A stretch of DNA of 64,000 nt from Streptomyces sp. CA-278952. Lineage in GTDB: Bacteria > Actinomycetota > Actinomycetes > Streptomycetales > Streptomycetaceae. Within the stretch, counting starts at the first letter, position 1. Each line of letters begins with the position of its first letter. The DNA is taken from positions 6,200,001 through 6,264,000 of the forward strand of contig NZ_CP112880.1 in assembly GCF_028747205.1 (NCBI RefSeq), in the 5' to 3' direction. This document shows positions 42,352 through 51,157 of this stretch, piece after piece. The notes beneath the pieces were generated by a model. That model made no database searches, had not been told where the DNA came from, and was given only the letters and a program-made list of their open reading frames with translations. The position numbers and the translations under genes are program-made.

Positions 42352-44148
42352 TCAGGAGCGGTAGATCGACTCCACCTCGTCCGCGAAGTCCTTCGCCACC
42401 ACGTTCCGCTTCAGCTTCAGCGACGGCGTGATGTGGCCCGCCTCCTCGGTGAACTGGGCCGGCAGGATACGGAACCTGCGCACGGATTCGGCCTTGGAGA
42501 CCGCCGCGTTCCCGTCGTCCACCGCCCGCTGCACCTCGGCCAGCAGCTCCGCGTCCTCGCGCAGCGACAGGGCCGTCGAGCCGGCCGGCTTGCCGTTCTC
42601 CTCGGCCCAGCGGCTCAGGAACTCCTCGTCCAGCGTGACCAGCGCGCCGACGAACGGACGGCCGTCGCCGACCACCATGCACTCCGCGACCAGGGCGTGC
42701 GCGCGGATGCGGTCCTCGATCACCGCGGGGGCGACGTTCTTGCCGCCCGCCGTCACGATGATCTCCTTCTTGCGGCCGGTGATCGCGAGGTAGCCGTCCT
42801 CGTCGAGCGTGCCGATGTCCCCGGTGTGGAACCAGCCGTCGGCCAGCGCCTCGGCCGAGGCCGACTCGTTGTTCCAGTAACCGGTGAACAGGTGCTCGCC
42901 GTGCAGCAGCACCTCGCCGTCGTCCGCGATCCGCACGACCGAACCGGGCAGCGGCTGGCCGACCGTGCCGATCTTCGGCCGGTCCCACGGGTTGAACGCG
43001 GTCGCCGCGCAGGTCTCCGTCAGGCCGTAGCCCTCCAGGACCGTGAAGCCGATGCCCCGGTAGAAGTGGCCGAGCCGCTCGCCCAGCGGAGCGCCGCCCG
43101 AGATCGCGTACTCGCCCCGGCCGCCGAGGACGGCGCGGAGCTTGCCGAAGACCAGCTTGTCGAAGAGCTTGTGCTTGAGCCTCAGCCCCAGCGCGGGACC
43201 CTGCGGGGTGCTCAGCGCCCGGCTGTAGGCGATCGCCGTGTCGGCCGCCCGGTCGAAGATCTTGCCCTTGCCGTCGGCCTGAGCCTTGGCGCGCGCCGCG
43301 TTGTAGACCTTCTCGAAGACCCGGGGCACGCCCAGGATCAGCGTCGGCCGGAACGAGGCCAGCTCGTCCGTGAGGTTCTTGATGTCCGGCACACAGCCGA
43401 GCTTGATCGGGGCCATCACCGAGGCCACCTCGACCAGCCGGCCGAAGACGTGCGCGGCGGGCAGGAACAACAGCACCGAGCACTCGCCCGTACGGAAGAG
43501 GGGCTTCAGCCGCTCCACCACGTTGCCGCACTCCGCGAAGAAGCTGCGGTGGGTGAGCACACAGCCCTTGGGGCGGCCCGTGGTGCCCGAGGTGTAGACG
43601 ATCGTCGCCGGGTCGTCGGCCTTGGCGCTGCGCGTGCGCAGGTCCATGGTCTCCTCCGAGACCTCGGCCCCGGCCCTGCCCAGCGCGTCCACCGCGCCCG
43701 CGTCGATCTGCCAGACGTGCTCCAGCTCCGGCAGCGCGTCCCGGACGGAGGCCACGGAGGCGGCGTGCGCGTCGCTCTCCACGAGCACCGCCACCGCCCC
43801 GGAGTCACCGAGGATCCACTGCACCTGTTCGGCGGAGCTGGTCTCGTACACCGGCACGGTCACCGCGCCCGCGCTCCAGATCGCGAAGTCCAGCAGCACC
43901 CACTCGTAACGGGTGCGCGACATCAGGGCGACCCGGTCGCCGGGCTGCACGCCCGAGGCGATCAGACCTTTGGCGGCGGCTCTCACCTCGGCCAGGAACC
44001 GCGTGGCACTGACGTCCGTCCAGACGCCGGCCACCTTGCGGCTCATCACCGCGACTTCGGGATGCTGAGCGGCATTGCGGCGGATGAGATCCGTCAGGTT
44101 GCCGTCCGTCGGGACCTCGTACAGGGCCGGAAGGCTGAACTCGCGCAA
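42352..44148 (-). CDS. Long-chain fatty acid-CoA ligase (FadD15-like)
   Basis: A 598-residue AMP-forming ligase. P-loop-like TIVYTSGTTGRPKGCVLTH, the adenylate motif YGLTETCAATAFN, and the hinge YLAITGRKKEIIVTAGGKNVAP with a catalytic Lys near the end (SLKLKRNVVAKDF) are all complete. It activates fatty acids to acyl-CoA through acyl-AMP. The start is a TTG at 44148 with GAGGAG 8 nt upstream and gives the family N-terminus MREFSLPALYEVP. Gene order beside PimB-like GT4 is shared with mycobacterial fadD15. Confidence 0.93.
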   Translation of the reverse strand: MREFSLPALYEVPTDGNLTDLIRRNAAQHPEVAVMSRKVAGVWTDVSATRFLAEVRAAAKGLIASGVQPGDRVALMSRTRYEWVLLDFAIWSAGAVTVPVYETSSAEQVQWILGDSGAVAVLVESDAHAASVASVRDALPELEHVWQIDAGAVDALGRAGAEVSEETMDLRTRSAKADDPATIVYTSGTTGRPKGCVLTHRSFFAECGNVVERLKPLFRTGECSVLLFLPAAHVFGRLVEVASVMAPIKLGCVPDIKNLTDELASFRPTLILGVPRVFEKVYNAARAKAQADGKGKIFDRAADTAIAYSRALSTPQGPALGLRLKHKLFDKLVFGKLRAVLGGRGEYAISGGAPLGERLGHFYRGIGFTVLEGYGLTETCAATAFNPWDRPKIGTVGQPLPGSVVRIADDGEVLLHGEHLFTGYWNNESASAEALADGWFHTGDIGTLDEDGYLAITGRKKEIIVTAGGKNVAPAVIEDRIRAHALVAECMVVGDGRPFVGALVTLDEEFLSRWAEENGKPAGSTALSLREDAELLAEVQRAVDDGNAAVSKAESVRRFRILPAQFTEEAGHITPSLKLKRNVVAKDFADEVESIYRS

Positions 44149-44425
44149 GACTGCTGCTCCTCATCGGGCTCCGGTGCCACGGCTCTGTGTGACGCACCGG
44201 CTGCGGTCCAGAACTGGCGGTGCTCAGTGGGGTGAGCACGACTGGACTGCCCGGACGTTACCCACCGGTACTCGGTTCCGGATAGGGGGTTCCGGCCAGA
44301 TGTCTTATGCATCACACATATAAATGGCCCTTTCGCGCACAGTAGTCCACCGCCGTCCCGACGTGGAAGTAACCGCAGGTCCGGACGGTCTACCAGCGAC
44401 GGGAGCGGCACCCTAGGCTGATCCC

Positions 44426-45232
44426 ATGCGAGGCAGCGAACCGGACAGCCGGGAACGGGCCGGGGGTTCGACCCGGATTCACGTGGTCAGCGACGTGCAC
44501 GGGAACACCGAGGCGCTGGCACGCGCCGGGGACGGCGCGGACGCCCTGATCTGCCTCGGTGACCTGGTGCTCTTCCTCGACTACGCCGACCACTCGCGCG
44601 GAATCTTCCCCGACCTGTTCGGCAAGGAGAACGCCGACCGCATCGTCGCCCTGCGCACCGCCCGCCGCTACGACGAGGCCCGCGCCTTCGGCCGCGAGCT
44701 GTGGGCGGGCCGCGACCGCAACACCGAGATCCTCGGCGCGGTGCGCAAGCAGTACGCCGAACTCTTCGCCGCCTTCCCCACCCCGACGTACGCCACCTAC
44801 GGCAACGTCGACGTCCCCGGCCTCTGGCCCGAGTACGCCCGCCCCGGCACCACCGTGCTCGACGGCGAACGCGTCGAGATCGGCGGCCGGGTCTTCGGCT
44901 TCGTCGGCGGCGGCCTGAAGACCCCGATGAACACCCCGTACGAGATCAGCGACGAGGAGTACGCCGCCAAGGTCGAGGCGCTCGGCCCGGTCGACGTCCT
45001 CTGCTCGCACATCCCGCCCGAGGTCCCCGAGCTGACGTACGACACCGTCGCCCGCCGCTTCGAACGCGGCAGCCGCGCCCTGCTGGAGGCGATCCGTACC
45101 ACCCGCCCCCGGTACGCGCTTTTCGGCCATGTTCACCAGCCGTTGGTACGCCGGATGCGCATCGGGACCACCGAGTGCGTCAACGTCGGCCACTTCGCCT
45201 CCACCGGAACACCCTGGGCGCTGAGCTGGTGA
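44426..45232 (+). CDS. Metallophosphoesterase (calcineurin-like)
   Basis: A 268-residue protein with the two-metal phosphoesterase motifs: VVSDVHGNTEAL (about 22-33), CLGDLVLF, YATYGNVDVPGLW, LCSHIPPEVPE and FGHVHQPLV. It should hydrolyse phosphate esters or cyclic nucleotides; no substrate can be named. Its ATG at 44426 follows TAGGCTGATCCC, with little Shine-Dalgarno sequence. It is divergent from the acyl-CoA ligase gene, and the SRPBCC gene starts 109 nt after its stop. Confidence 0.9.
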   Translation: MRGSEPDSRERAGGSTRIHVVSDVHGNTEALARAGDGADALICLGDLVLFLDYADHSRGIFPDLFGKENADRIVALRTARRYDEARAFGRELWAGRDRNTEILGAVRKQYAELFAAFPTPTYATYGNVDVPGLWPEYARPGTTVLDGERVEIGGRVFGFVGGGLKTPMNTPYEISDEEYAAKVEALGPVDVLCSHIPPEVPELTYDTVARRFERGSRALLEAIRTTRPRYALFGHVHQPLVRRMRIGTTECVNVGHFASTGTPWALSW

Positions 45233-45341
45233 CCGCGGGCGGCCGGGGCGTGGACCGGGGCGCCCCGGGCACGCGATAGCCTGCACAGCGGCAGGCTCCT
45301 GCCGAACGCGACCGGTAACACCGCACTGGAGGGCCACGGCG

Positions 45342-45791
45342 ATGGCTGAACACACCAGCTCGAGCATCACGATCGAGGCGGCACCGGCCGACGTCATGGG
45401 CGTGATCGCGGACTTCGCCCGCTACCCGGAGTGGACCGGCGAGGTCAAGGAGGCCGAAGTCCTCTCCACCGACGACCAGGGCCGCGCCGAGCAGGTCCGC
45501 CTCGTCCTGGACGCCGGAGCGATCAAGGACGACCACGTCCTCTCCTACACCTGGACCGGCGCGAACGAGGTCAGCTGGAGCCTCGTCAAGTCCCAGATGC
45601 TGCGCTCCCTGGACGGCACCTACGCGCTGGCCCCGCTCGGCGGCGGCGAGCGCACCGAGGTCACCTACAAGCTCGCCGTCGACGTCAAGATCCCGCTGCT
45701 CGGCATGATCAAGCGCAAGGCCGAGAAGGTCATCATCGACCGCGCCCTCGCCGGTCTGAAGAAGCGCGTCGAGTCCGCACCGGGGAACTGA
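45342..45791 (+). CDS. SRPBCC-family (START-like) protein
   Basis: A 149-residue single-domain protein of the polyketide-cyclase/COQ10 group, typical of small hydrophobic-ligand carriers: SSSITIEAAPADVMGVIADFARYPEWTGEVKEAEV. No catalytic residues are visible. The mycobacterial equivalent Rv2185c (TB16.3) has the same neighbour order. The ATG has GGAGGG 8 nt upstream. The ArsA-like ATPase gene starts 5 nt after its stop, so they are an operon and probably one functional pair. Confidence 0.88.
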   Translation: MAEHTSSSITIEAAPADVMGVIADFARYPEWTGEVKEAEVLSTDDQGRAEQVRLVLDAGAIKDDHVLSYTWTGANEVSWSLVKSQMLRSLDGTYALAPLGGGERTEVTYKLAVDVKIPLLGMIKRKAEKVIIDRALAGLKKRVESAPGN

Positions 45792-45796
45792 GGGCC

Positions 45797-46984
45797 GTGC
45801 GCACGGTCCTGGTCACCGGCCCCGGCGGTGCGGGCCGCACCACCGTCGCCGCGGCCACCGCGCTCGCCGCGGCCGCGAGCGGCAGCCGCACCCTGCTGGT
45901 CTCCGCCGAGGCCGTACCCGGCTTCCCGGCCGCCCCGGAACCGACCAGGGCCGCCGACCGCCTCGACCACGCCCGCATCGACTCCGGCGAGCACTTCCGC
46001 GCCGAACTCACCGAGCTCCAGAACCGCGCCTCCGGCGTCCTGGAGCTGCTCGGCGCCGGACGGCTCGACGGCGAGGAGCTCACCGAACTCCCCGGCTCCC
46101 CGCAGCTCGCCCTGCTGCACACCCTGCGCCGGGCCGCCGAGGGCGACTGGTCCGGCTACGACACCCTCGTCGTCGACCTCCCGCCGCTCGCCGAAGCCCT
46201 GGCCCTGCTCGCCCTGCCGGAACAGCTGCGCCGCTACCTGCGCCGGCTGCTCCCCGCCGAACGCCAGGCCGCCCGCGCCCTGCGCCCGGTCCTCGCCCAG
46301 CTCGCCGGGGTCCCGATGCCCGCGCAGTGGCTGTACGAGGCCGCCGCCCGCAAGGACGCCGAGCTGGCCGCCGTCCAGGCCCTGATCGAGGACGGGGCCA
46401 CCACGCTCCGCCTGGTCGCGGAGCCGGGCCCCGCCGGCGAGGACGCCCTGCGCGCCGCCCGGACCGGCCTCGCCCTGCACGGGCTCCGCGCCGACCTGCT
46501 GGTCGCCTCCCGCGTGCTGCCCCGGCACTCGCCCGACCCCTGGTTCGCCGCGCTCGCCGCCCAGCAGGAGAAGTGCCTGGACCACTGGCACCAGGACGTG
46601 GCCCCGGACCTCCCCGTGCACGAGGCGCTCCACCTGGGTCGCGACCCGCAGGGCCCGGACGACCTGGCCGCGCTGGAGATACCCGCCCCCGACGACCGGA
46701 CGCCCGGCCGGGCCGGGGACCCCTGGTGGACCGAGGAGGACCCGGACGCCGAGGACGGGACCCGCACCCTCACCTGGTGCCTGCCCCTGCCCGGGGCCGC
46801 CAAGGAGAACCTGCGCCTGGTCCGCCGGGGCGACGAACTGCTCCTGACCGTCGGCCCCTTCCACCGCATCGTGCGGATCGCCTCCGCGCTGCGCCGCTGC
46901 ACCGTCTCCGGCGCGGCCCTGGCCGACGGGGTGCTGCGGGTACGGTTCACGCCGGATCCGGCCCTGTGGCCGCGCACCTCCTGA
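45797..46984 (+). CDS. ArsA/Get3-like ATPase with non-canonical P-loop
   Basis: A 395-residue protein of the anion-transporting ATPase/Get3 group. The P-loop near the N-terminus reads GPGGAGRTTVAAATAL, with Arg where the canonical lysine of GKTT stands. A switch-like DTLVVDLPPLAEALALL follows at about residue 120, and the C-terminal part (about 310-395) is an HSP20/ArsA-like beta domain (LRLVRRGDELLLTVGPFHR). Known Get3/ArsA dimers hand hydrophobic clients to membranes. It is co-operonic with the SRPBCC protein. The GTG start at 45797 has GAGGG only 2 nt away. ATP hydrolysis ability is doubtful because of the Arg. Confidence 0.82.
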   Translation: MRTVLVTGPGGAGRTTVAAATALAAAASGSRTLLVSAEAVPGFPAAPEPTRAADRLDHARIDSGEHFRAELTELQNRASGVLELLGAGRLDGEELTELPGSPQLALLHTLRRAAEGDWSGYDTLVVDLPPLAEALALLALPEQLRRYLRRLLPAERQAARALRPVLAQLAGVPMPAQWLYEAAARKDAELAAVQALIEDGATTLRLVAEPGPAGEDALRAARTGLALHGLRADLLVASRVLPRHSPDPWFAALAAQQEKCLDHWHQDVAPDLPVHEALHLGRDPQGPDDLAALEIPAPDDRTPGRAGDPWWTEEDPDAEDGTRTLTWCLPLPGAAKENLRLVRRGDELLLTVGPFHRIVRIASALRRCTVSGAALADGVLRVRFTPDPALWPRTS

Positions 46985-47067
46985 ACGGCCCGCGGCCATT
47001 CGGGTAACGTCGGTAGTACGTGTACCGCAGGCCGACCGTCGGCCGCCCCGCGTAGCAGGAGTCCGCC

Positions 47068-47547
47068 ATGAGTGAAGCCACCGATCGTCCCGTCGACGGC
47101 GACGCGTGGGCCGACGCCTGCGCCGAGGACCTCGCGGCCGAGAAGGCCCGCCGCCGGGCGCAGTACGGCCCCCAGCCCGGATCCGCCGCCGAGGAACTGC
47201 GCAAGCTGGTCGACGCGGTCGCCGACAAGGTCTCCTCGCTCCAGAGCCCGCTGCTGGGCGTTGCCGCCCAGGGCGCTGTTCAGCAGGCCATCCGGCAGGC
47301 GAAGTCCGCCGTCGAACCGGTCATCGAACGCAACCCGCAGCTCTTCGACCACCTCGCCGCCGCGGGCAGCGAGCTGCTGGCCGCCTACCGCTCCGCGGTC
47401 GAGGGCCAGGAGAGCCGCTGGACCCGCACCACCGAGGGAGCGTCGGGCGCCGGGCGCCCCGCCGACCCCTCGAAGAAGGCCGCCGACGACCCGTCCGACC
47501 CCCGGGACGAAGGCCCCTCCGGCACCGAACGCATCGACCTGGACTGA
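47068..47547 (+). CDS. DUF5304 protein, SCO2127-like, upstream of glkA
   Basis: A 159-residue acidic protein. Helical N-terminus (AWADACAEDLAAEKARRRAQYG), a middle part KLVDAVADKVSSLQSP, and a disordered Pro/Ser/Asp-rich tail. In S. coelicolor the equivalent gene SCO2127 sits just upstream of glkA and its product has been reported to raise glucose kinase activity and restore carbon repression (recall). The ATG at 47068 has CAGGAG 7 nt upstream. A decayed 22-bp tandem repeat starts at its stop codon. Confidence 0.85.
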   Translation: MSEATDRPVDGDAWADACAEDLAAEKARRRAQYGPQPGSAAEELRKLVDAVADKVSSLQSPLLGVAAQGAVQQAIRQAKSAVEPVIERNPQLFDHLAAAGSELLAAYRSAVEGQESRWTRTTEGASGAGRPADPSKKAADDPSDPRDEGPSGTERIDLD

Positions 47548-47629
47548 CCGGACACATCGCCGTCACCGACCGGACGACCTGCCGTTACCGACCGGACACA
47601 TCGGCCGGTACCGACCGGCCCCGGCCGGG
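47543..47629. repeat. Decayed tandem repeat of about 22 bp upstream of glkA
   Basis: Four units start at 47543, 47565, 47587 and 47610, sharing the core AC(C/T)GACCGGACACATCGCCGT with drift. They cover the end of the DUF5304 gene and most of the glkA upstream region. The CCGACCGGA core is the same as in the 14-bp array at 14011. Confidence 0.75.
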
Positions 47630-47688
47630 CCGGGCCATGCCTCGGGTACGGTTGCCCCTAGCGGGGCTCGACCGAAACTGAGGGATTC

Positions 47689-48630
47689 ATGGGACTCACC
47701 ATCGGCGTCGATATCGGCGGCACGAAGATCGCGGCGGGAGTGGTCGACGAAGAGGGCCGGATCCTCTCGACGTTCAAGGTGGCGACCCCGCCGACGGCCG
47801 AAGGCATCGTCGACGCGATCTGCGCGGCGGTGGCCGGCGCGAGCGAGGGACACGAGGTGGAGGCCGTCGGCATCGGCGCCGCCGGTTACGTCGACGACAA
47901 GCGCGCCACCGTGCTCTTCGCACCGAACATCAACTGGCGTCACGAGCCGCTCAAGGACAAGGTCGAGCAGCGCGTCGGCCTGCCCGTCGTCGTGGAGAAC
48001 GACGCCAACGCCGCGGCCTGGGGCGAGTATCGCTTCGGGGCCGGCCAGGGTCACGACGACGTCATCTGCATCACGCTCGGCACCGGCCTCGGCGGCGGCA
48101 TCATCATCGGCAACAAGCTGCGCCGCGGACGCTTCGGCGTGGCCGCCGAGTTCGGCCACATCCGGGTCGTCCCGGACGGACTGCTCTGCGGCTGCGGCAG
48201 CCAGGGCTGCTGGGAGCAGTACGCCTCCGGCCGCGCGCTCGTCCGGTACGCCAAGCAGCGCGCCAACGCCACCCCCGAGAACGCCGCCGTGCTGCTCGGC
48301 CTCGGCGACGGCTCGGTGGACGGCATCGAGGGCAAGCACATCAGCGAGGCCGCCCGCCAGGGCGACCCGGTGGCCGTCGACTCGTTCCGTGAGCTGGCCC
48401 GTTGGGCCGGCGCCGGACTGGCGGACCTCGCCTCGCTGTTCGACCCGTCCGCGTTCATCGTCGGCGGCGGTGTGTCGGACGAGGGCGAACTCGTCCTCGA
48501 CCCGATCCGCAAGTCGTTCCGGCGCTGGCTGATCGGCGGCGAATGGCGCCCGCACGCCCAGGTGCTGGCCGCCCAACTCGGCGGCAAGGCAGGGCTCGTG
48601 GGCGCGGCCGACCTGGCCCGCCAGGGCTGA
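47689..48630 (+). CDS. glkA: ROK-family glucokinase
   Basis: A 313-residue ROK kinase. N-terminal ATP motif IGVDIGGTKIAAGVV, catalytic Asp105 in VVVENDANAAAWGEY, the ROK signature EFGHIRVVPDGLLCGCGSQGCWEQY with zinc ligands His157, Cys167, Cys169 and Cys174. It phosphorylates glucose and in Streptomyces is required for carbon catabolite repression beyond its catalytic role. Length and context match S. coelicolor SCO2126 (GlkA). The ATG has CTGAGGGA close upstream. It has its own upstream region with a tandem repeat and a hairpin after its stop. Confidence 0.97.
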   Translation: MGLTIGVDIGGTKIAAGVVDEEGRILSTFKVATPPTAEGIVDAICAAVAGASEGHEVEAVGIGAAGYVDDKRATVLFAPNINWRHEPLKDKVEQRVGLPVVVENDANAAAWGEYRFGAGQGHDDVICITLGTGLGGGIIIGNKLRRGRFGVAAEFGHIRVVPDGLLCGCGSQGCWEQYASGRALVRYAKQRANATPENAAVLLGLGDGSVDGIEGKHISEAARQGDPVAVDSFRELARWAGAGLADLASLFDPSAFIVGGGVSDEGELVLDPIRKSFRRWLIGGEWRPHAQVLAAQLGGKAGLVGAADLARQG

Positions 48631-48651
48631 GAACGGCTGCACCCGACCCAC

Positions 48652-48693
48652 CGGACGCCCGTCGTCGCCCTCCCGGGCCACGGCGGGCGTCCG
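48652..48693 (+). terminator. glkA terminator
   Basis: CGGACGCCCG (48652-48661) pairs with CGGGCGTCCG (48684-48693). The 22-nt loop is itself GC-rich. It lies 22 nt after the glkA stop. Confidence 0.55.
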
Positions 48694-48709
48694 TCGTATC
48701 GTGGCCCGC

Positions 48710-49462
48710 ATGGTCCTGACGCCCCTGCCCGTCTCCCGTACCGAGTCGGACGGTTCAGCCGTCATCAGAGTGCTGAGCTACAACGTCCGGTCGATGCACG
48801 ACGACACCGCGGCGCTGGCCCGCGTCATCCGCGCCTGCGCGCCCGATCTGGTCCTCGTCCAGGAGGCCCCGCGCTTCTTCCGCTGGCGCAAGGCGGCGGC
48901 CAGGCTCGCCAAGAGCAGCGGCCTGGTGGTGCTGAGCGGCGGGGCCACCGCCGCCGGACCGCTGCTGATGTGCTCGCTCCGGGTGGCCGTCGAGCGCACC
49001 GAGGACGTCCTGCTGCCGCTCACCCCCGGCCTGCACCGCAGGGGCTTCGCCACCGCCGTGGTGCGGATCGCCGGGGCCAGGCTCGGGGTGCTGAGCTGCC
49101 ATCTGAGCCTCCAGCGCGACGAACGCCTCGCCCAGGCCGGCCTGTTGCTGGAACGGCTGGCGGCGATGGGCATGCACCACGCCGTGGCGGGCGGCGACCT
49201 CAACGACGTACCGACCGGCAAGGCGTTCCGGCACCTGGCCGGGCCCCTCCAGGACTGCCGGGCCGTCGCTCCGTGGGGCGGCGAGCTGACGTTCCCGCCC
49301 GACGAACCCCGTAAGCGCATCGACGCCGTCTTCGCGACCCCGGGCATCGAGGTGCTCGGCTGCGGCGTCCCGACCGGGCTGGACGGGGTGAGCGAGGACG
49401 ACCTGAGGGCGGCCACGGACCATCTGCCGGTCCTGGCCGCCCTCAGAATCCCCGCGGGGTGA
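48710..49462 (+). CDS. Endonuclease/exonuclease/phosphatase-family protein
   Basis: A 250-residue EEP-fold protein: VLSYNVRSMHDDTAALARVI (start of domain), LVLVQEAPRFFRW with the metal-binding Glu, LGVLSCHLSLQRDER, VAGGDLNDVPTG and ATDHLPVLAALRIP. The active-site pattern is that of Mg-dependent phosphoesterases; DNA, RNA or lipid substrates are all possible. ATG 48710 or GTG 48701, both in frame, are possible starts with weak ribosome sites. It converges on the minus-strand gene ending at 49469. Confidence 0.88.
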   Translation: MVLTPLPVSRTESDGSAVIRVLSYNVRSMHDDTAALARVIRACAPDLVLVQEAPRFFRWRKAAARLAKSSGLVVLSGGATAAGPLLMCSLRVAVERTEDVLLPLTPGLHRRGFATAVVRIAGARLGVLSCHLSLQRDERLAQAGLLLERLAAMGMHHAVAGGDLNDVPTGKAFRHLAGPLQDCRAVAPWGGELTFPPDEPRKRIDAVFATPGIEVLGCGVPTGLDGVSEDDLRAATDHLPVLAALRIPAG

Positions 49463-49468
49463 CACCCT

Positions 49469-50164
49469 CTACACCACCGCGCCGCGCCCCGGGTCGCCGT
49501 AGGTGTCGTCATCGTCGTCGTGCGGCATCCGGGCCACCAGGGTGGCGAAGCCGCCGAGGAAGCCGCCGACGCAGAGCGTGGTGAGCCACCACGTCATCTC
49601 CCACTGGAACAGCACCGCGACGAGCATCAGGACCGGCCCGCCGATCACCGCGAGCCAGGCGAACTTCGCCGTGACGTCGGCCTCCGGCAGCGGCGGCGGC
49701 TCCGGGGGCACGAAATGGCCCTCGTCCCCGTCGTCCGGCTCGCCGACGCCGTCGTCCTTGGACTCGGGCAGCTCGTAGTCGCGGGGGCCGGCGACACCGG
49801 GGGCAAAGACCACGGAGCTGCCGAGCGGCTTCTTCTCCGGCGGCTTCGGGGGCGTCTTGTCCGACCCCTTGTCCGCCGGATCACCGGCGGAGCCGTCCTT
49901 CGGCCCCACCACGTTGCGCTGATCGTCCTCCAGCAGGGCCAGGTCCTCGATGGACTTGAACGGCTTGGCGCCCGGCGGGTCCGGCGGCTCCTCCCCGTAC
50001 CCCTCGACGATCGCGGCCCACGCCGCGTCCTCGTCGATCGCCCGCTCCTGCTCCGCTCCCTCCGCCCCCGCCGGCTTCGTCCCCTCGGGGACGGCCGCGG
50101 GCTCCGTGGGGCGCGGTTCGCGCTCCTCGTCGCTGCCTGTGCGTTCCGCGTCGTGCTCAGCCAC
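49469..50164 (-). CDS. Acidic membrane protein of unknown function (231 aa)
   Basis: Residues 1-160 are a disordered acidic Pro/Glu/Asp-rich region, followed by two hydrophobic helices (about 168-188 and 190-210) and a short acidic tail rich in Asp. No catalytic motif. The GTG at 50164 has GGGGAG 8 nt upstream and overlaps the end of the hydrolase gene by 8 nt, so they are an operon. It may serve as a membrane tether. Confidence 0.8.
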   Translation of the reverse strand: MAEHDAERTGSDEEREPRPTEPAAVPEGTKPAGAEGAEQERAIDEDAAWAAIVEGYGEEPPDPPGAKPFKSIEDLALLEDDQRNVVGPKDGSAGDPADKGSDKTPPKPPEKKPLGSSVVFAPGVAGPRDYELPESKDDGVGEPDDGDEGHFVPPEPPPLPEADVTAKFAWLAVIGGPVLMLVAVLFQWEMTWWLTTLCVGGFLGGFATLVARMPHDDDDDTYGDPGRGAVV

Positions 50165-50936
50165 CGGACGTGCTCCCCTTCATCCCGACGCTCGGTGCGA
50201 GACGGCCGATGAACCGGTAGCTCTCATCGAAGATCCGCTCCGCATCATGGTCCAACGTCGCCACGTGGTAGCTCTGTTCCAACAGGATCTCCGAGACGTC
50301 CGTCGAGGAGATCCGGCTCAGGATCCGCGCGCTGTCCGCGGGCGGCACGACATGGTCCTGCGGGCTGTGCAGCAGCACCAACGGCTGGGTCACCTGCGGC
50401 AGCTCCCCGTCGACCAGCCGGAAGAAGTTCCGCGCCGAGTGCGCGGCGTGCAGCGGCACCTTGTCGTAGCCCACCTCGTGCGAGCCCGGGAGCGCGATGT
50501 CGTCGGCCAGGCCCTTGGTCGTCCGCACCAGATGACGGGCCACCGGCAGGGCGTACGCCGAGAGGCCGTGCACCTTGTTGGCCGGGTTGACCAGCACCAG
50601 ACCGCTGATCGCGTCCCCGTGCTTGGCCGCCAGCCGCAGACCCAGCGCGCCGCCCATGGACAGACCGAAGACGAAGACCCGCTCGCACTTCTCCTTGAGG
50701 ACCCGCAGCTCCCGGTCGACCTCCGCGTACCAGTCCTGCCAGCCGGTGACCGCCATGTCCTCCCAGCGGGTGCCGTGGCCCGGCAGCAGCGGCAGCGAGA
50801 CCGTCAGCCCGCGCTCGGCGAGATAGTCCGCCCACGGGCGCAGCGACTGCGGCGATCCGGTGAAGCCATGACAGAGGAGGACGCCGACCTCTCCGCCCTC
50901 GTGGCGGAACGGCTCGGCTCCAGGGAGGACCGGCAC
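50157..50936 (-). CDS. Alpha/beta hydrolase (monoglyceride lipase/carboxylesterase type)
   Basis: A 259-residue enzyme with the triad Ser93 (GLSMGGALG), Asp195 (HSPQDHVVP) and His225 (SYHVATLDHD) and oxyanion motif LLCHGFTGSPQSLRP. The family cleaves monoacylglycerols and short esters, cytoplasmic here. The GTG at 50936 has AGGAG 6 nt upstream and gives MPVLPGAEPF, the usual start for Streptomyces members; earlier frames extend into the region of the divergent acyltransferase. It is divergent from the PlsC-type gene. Confidence 0.9.
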   Translation of the reverse strand: MPVLPGAEPFRHEGGEVGVLLCHGFTGSPQSLRPWADYLAERGLTVSLPLLPGHGTRWEDMAVTGWQDWYAEVDRELRVLKEKCERVFVFGLSMGGALGLRLAAKHGDAISGLVLVNPANKVHGLSAYALPVARHLVRTTKGLADDIALPGSHEVGYDKVPLHAAHSARNFFRLVDGELPQVTQPLVLLHSPQDHVVPPADSARILSRISSTDVSEILLEQSYHVATLDHDAERIFDESYRFIGRLAPSVGMKGSTSGG

Positions 50937-51157
50937 CAGGGTCTCCTGTTCGTGGGACGGGGCGGGCGGCACCTGGGGGAGTGCTTGACGGATGACTTCA
51001 CCGTACGCGACCGGACCGACACCGACCAGGGCCGTCACGCCCCCCCGGGGGCCGCCCCGCACGGCCCGCGCGGGCCGCCGGTCCTCCCATGCCGGGCACA
51101 GGCCGCGACGACCTCACAGGCTAAGGTCTCCACGACAGCACACAGGAGGCACAAGAG

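Noticed and set aside
44149..44425. Possible small gene in the AT-richer gap between the acyl-CoA ligase and phosphoesterase genes
   Set aside because: Frames there lack codon bias and ribosome sites; the region is better read as a divergent promoter region.
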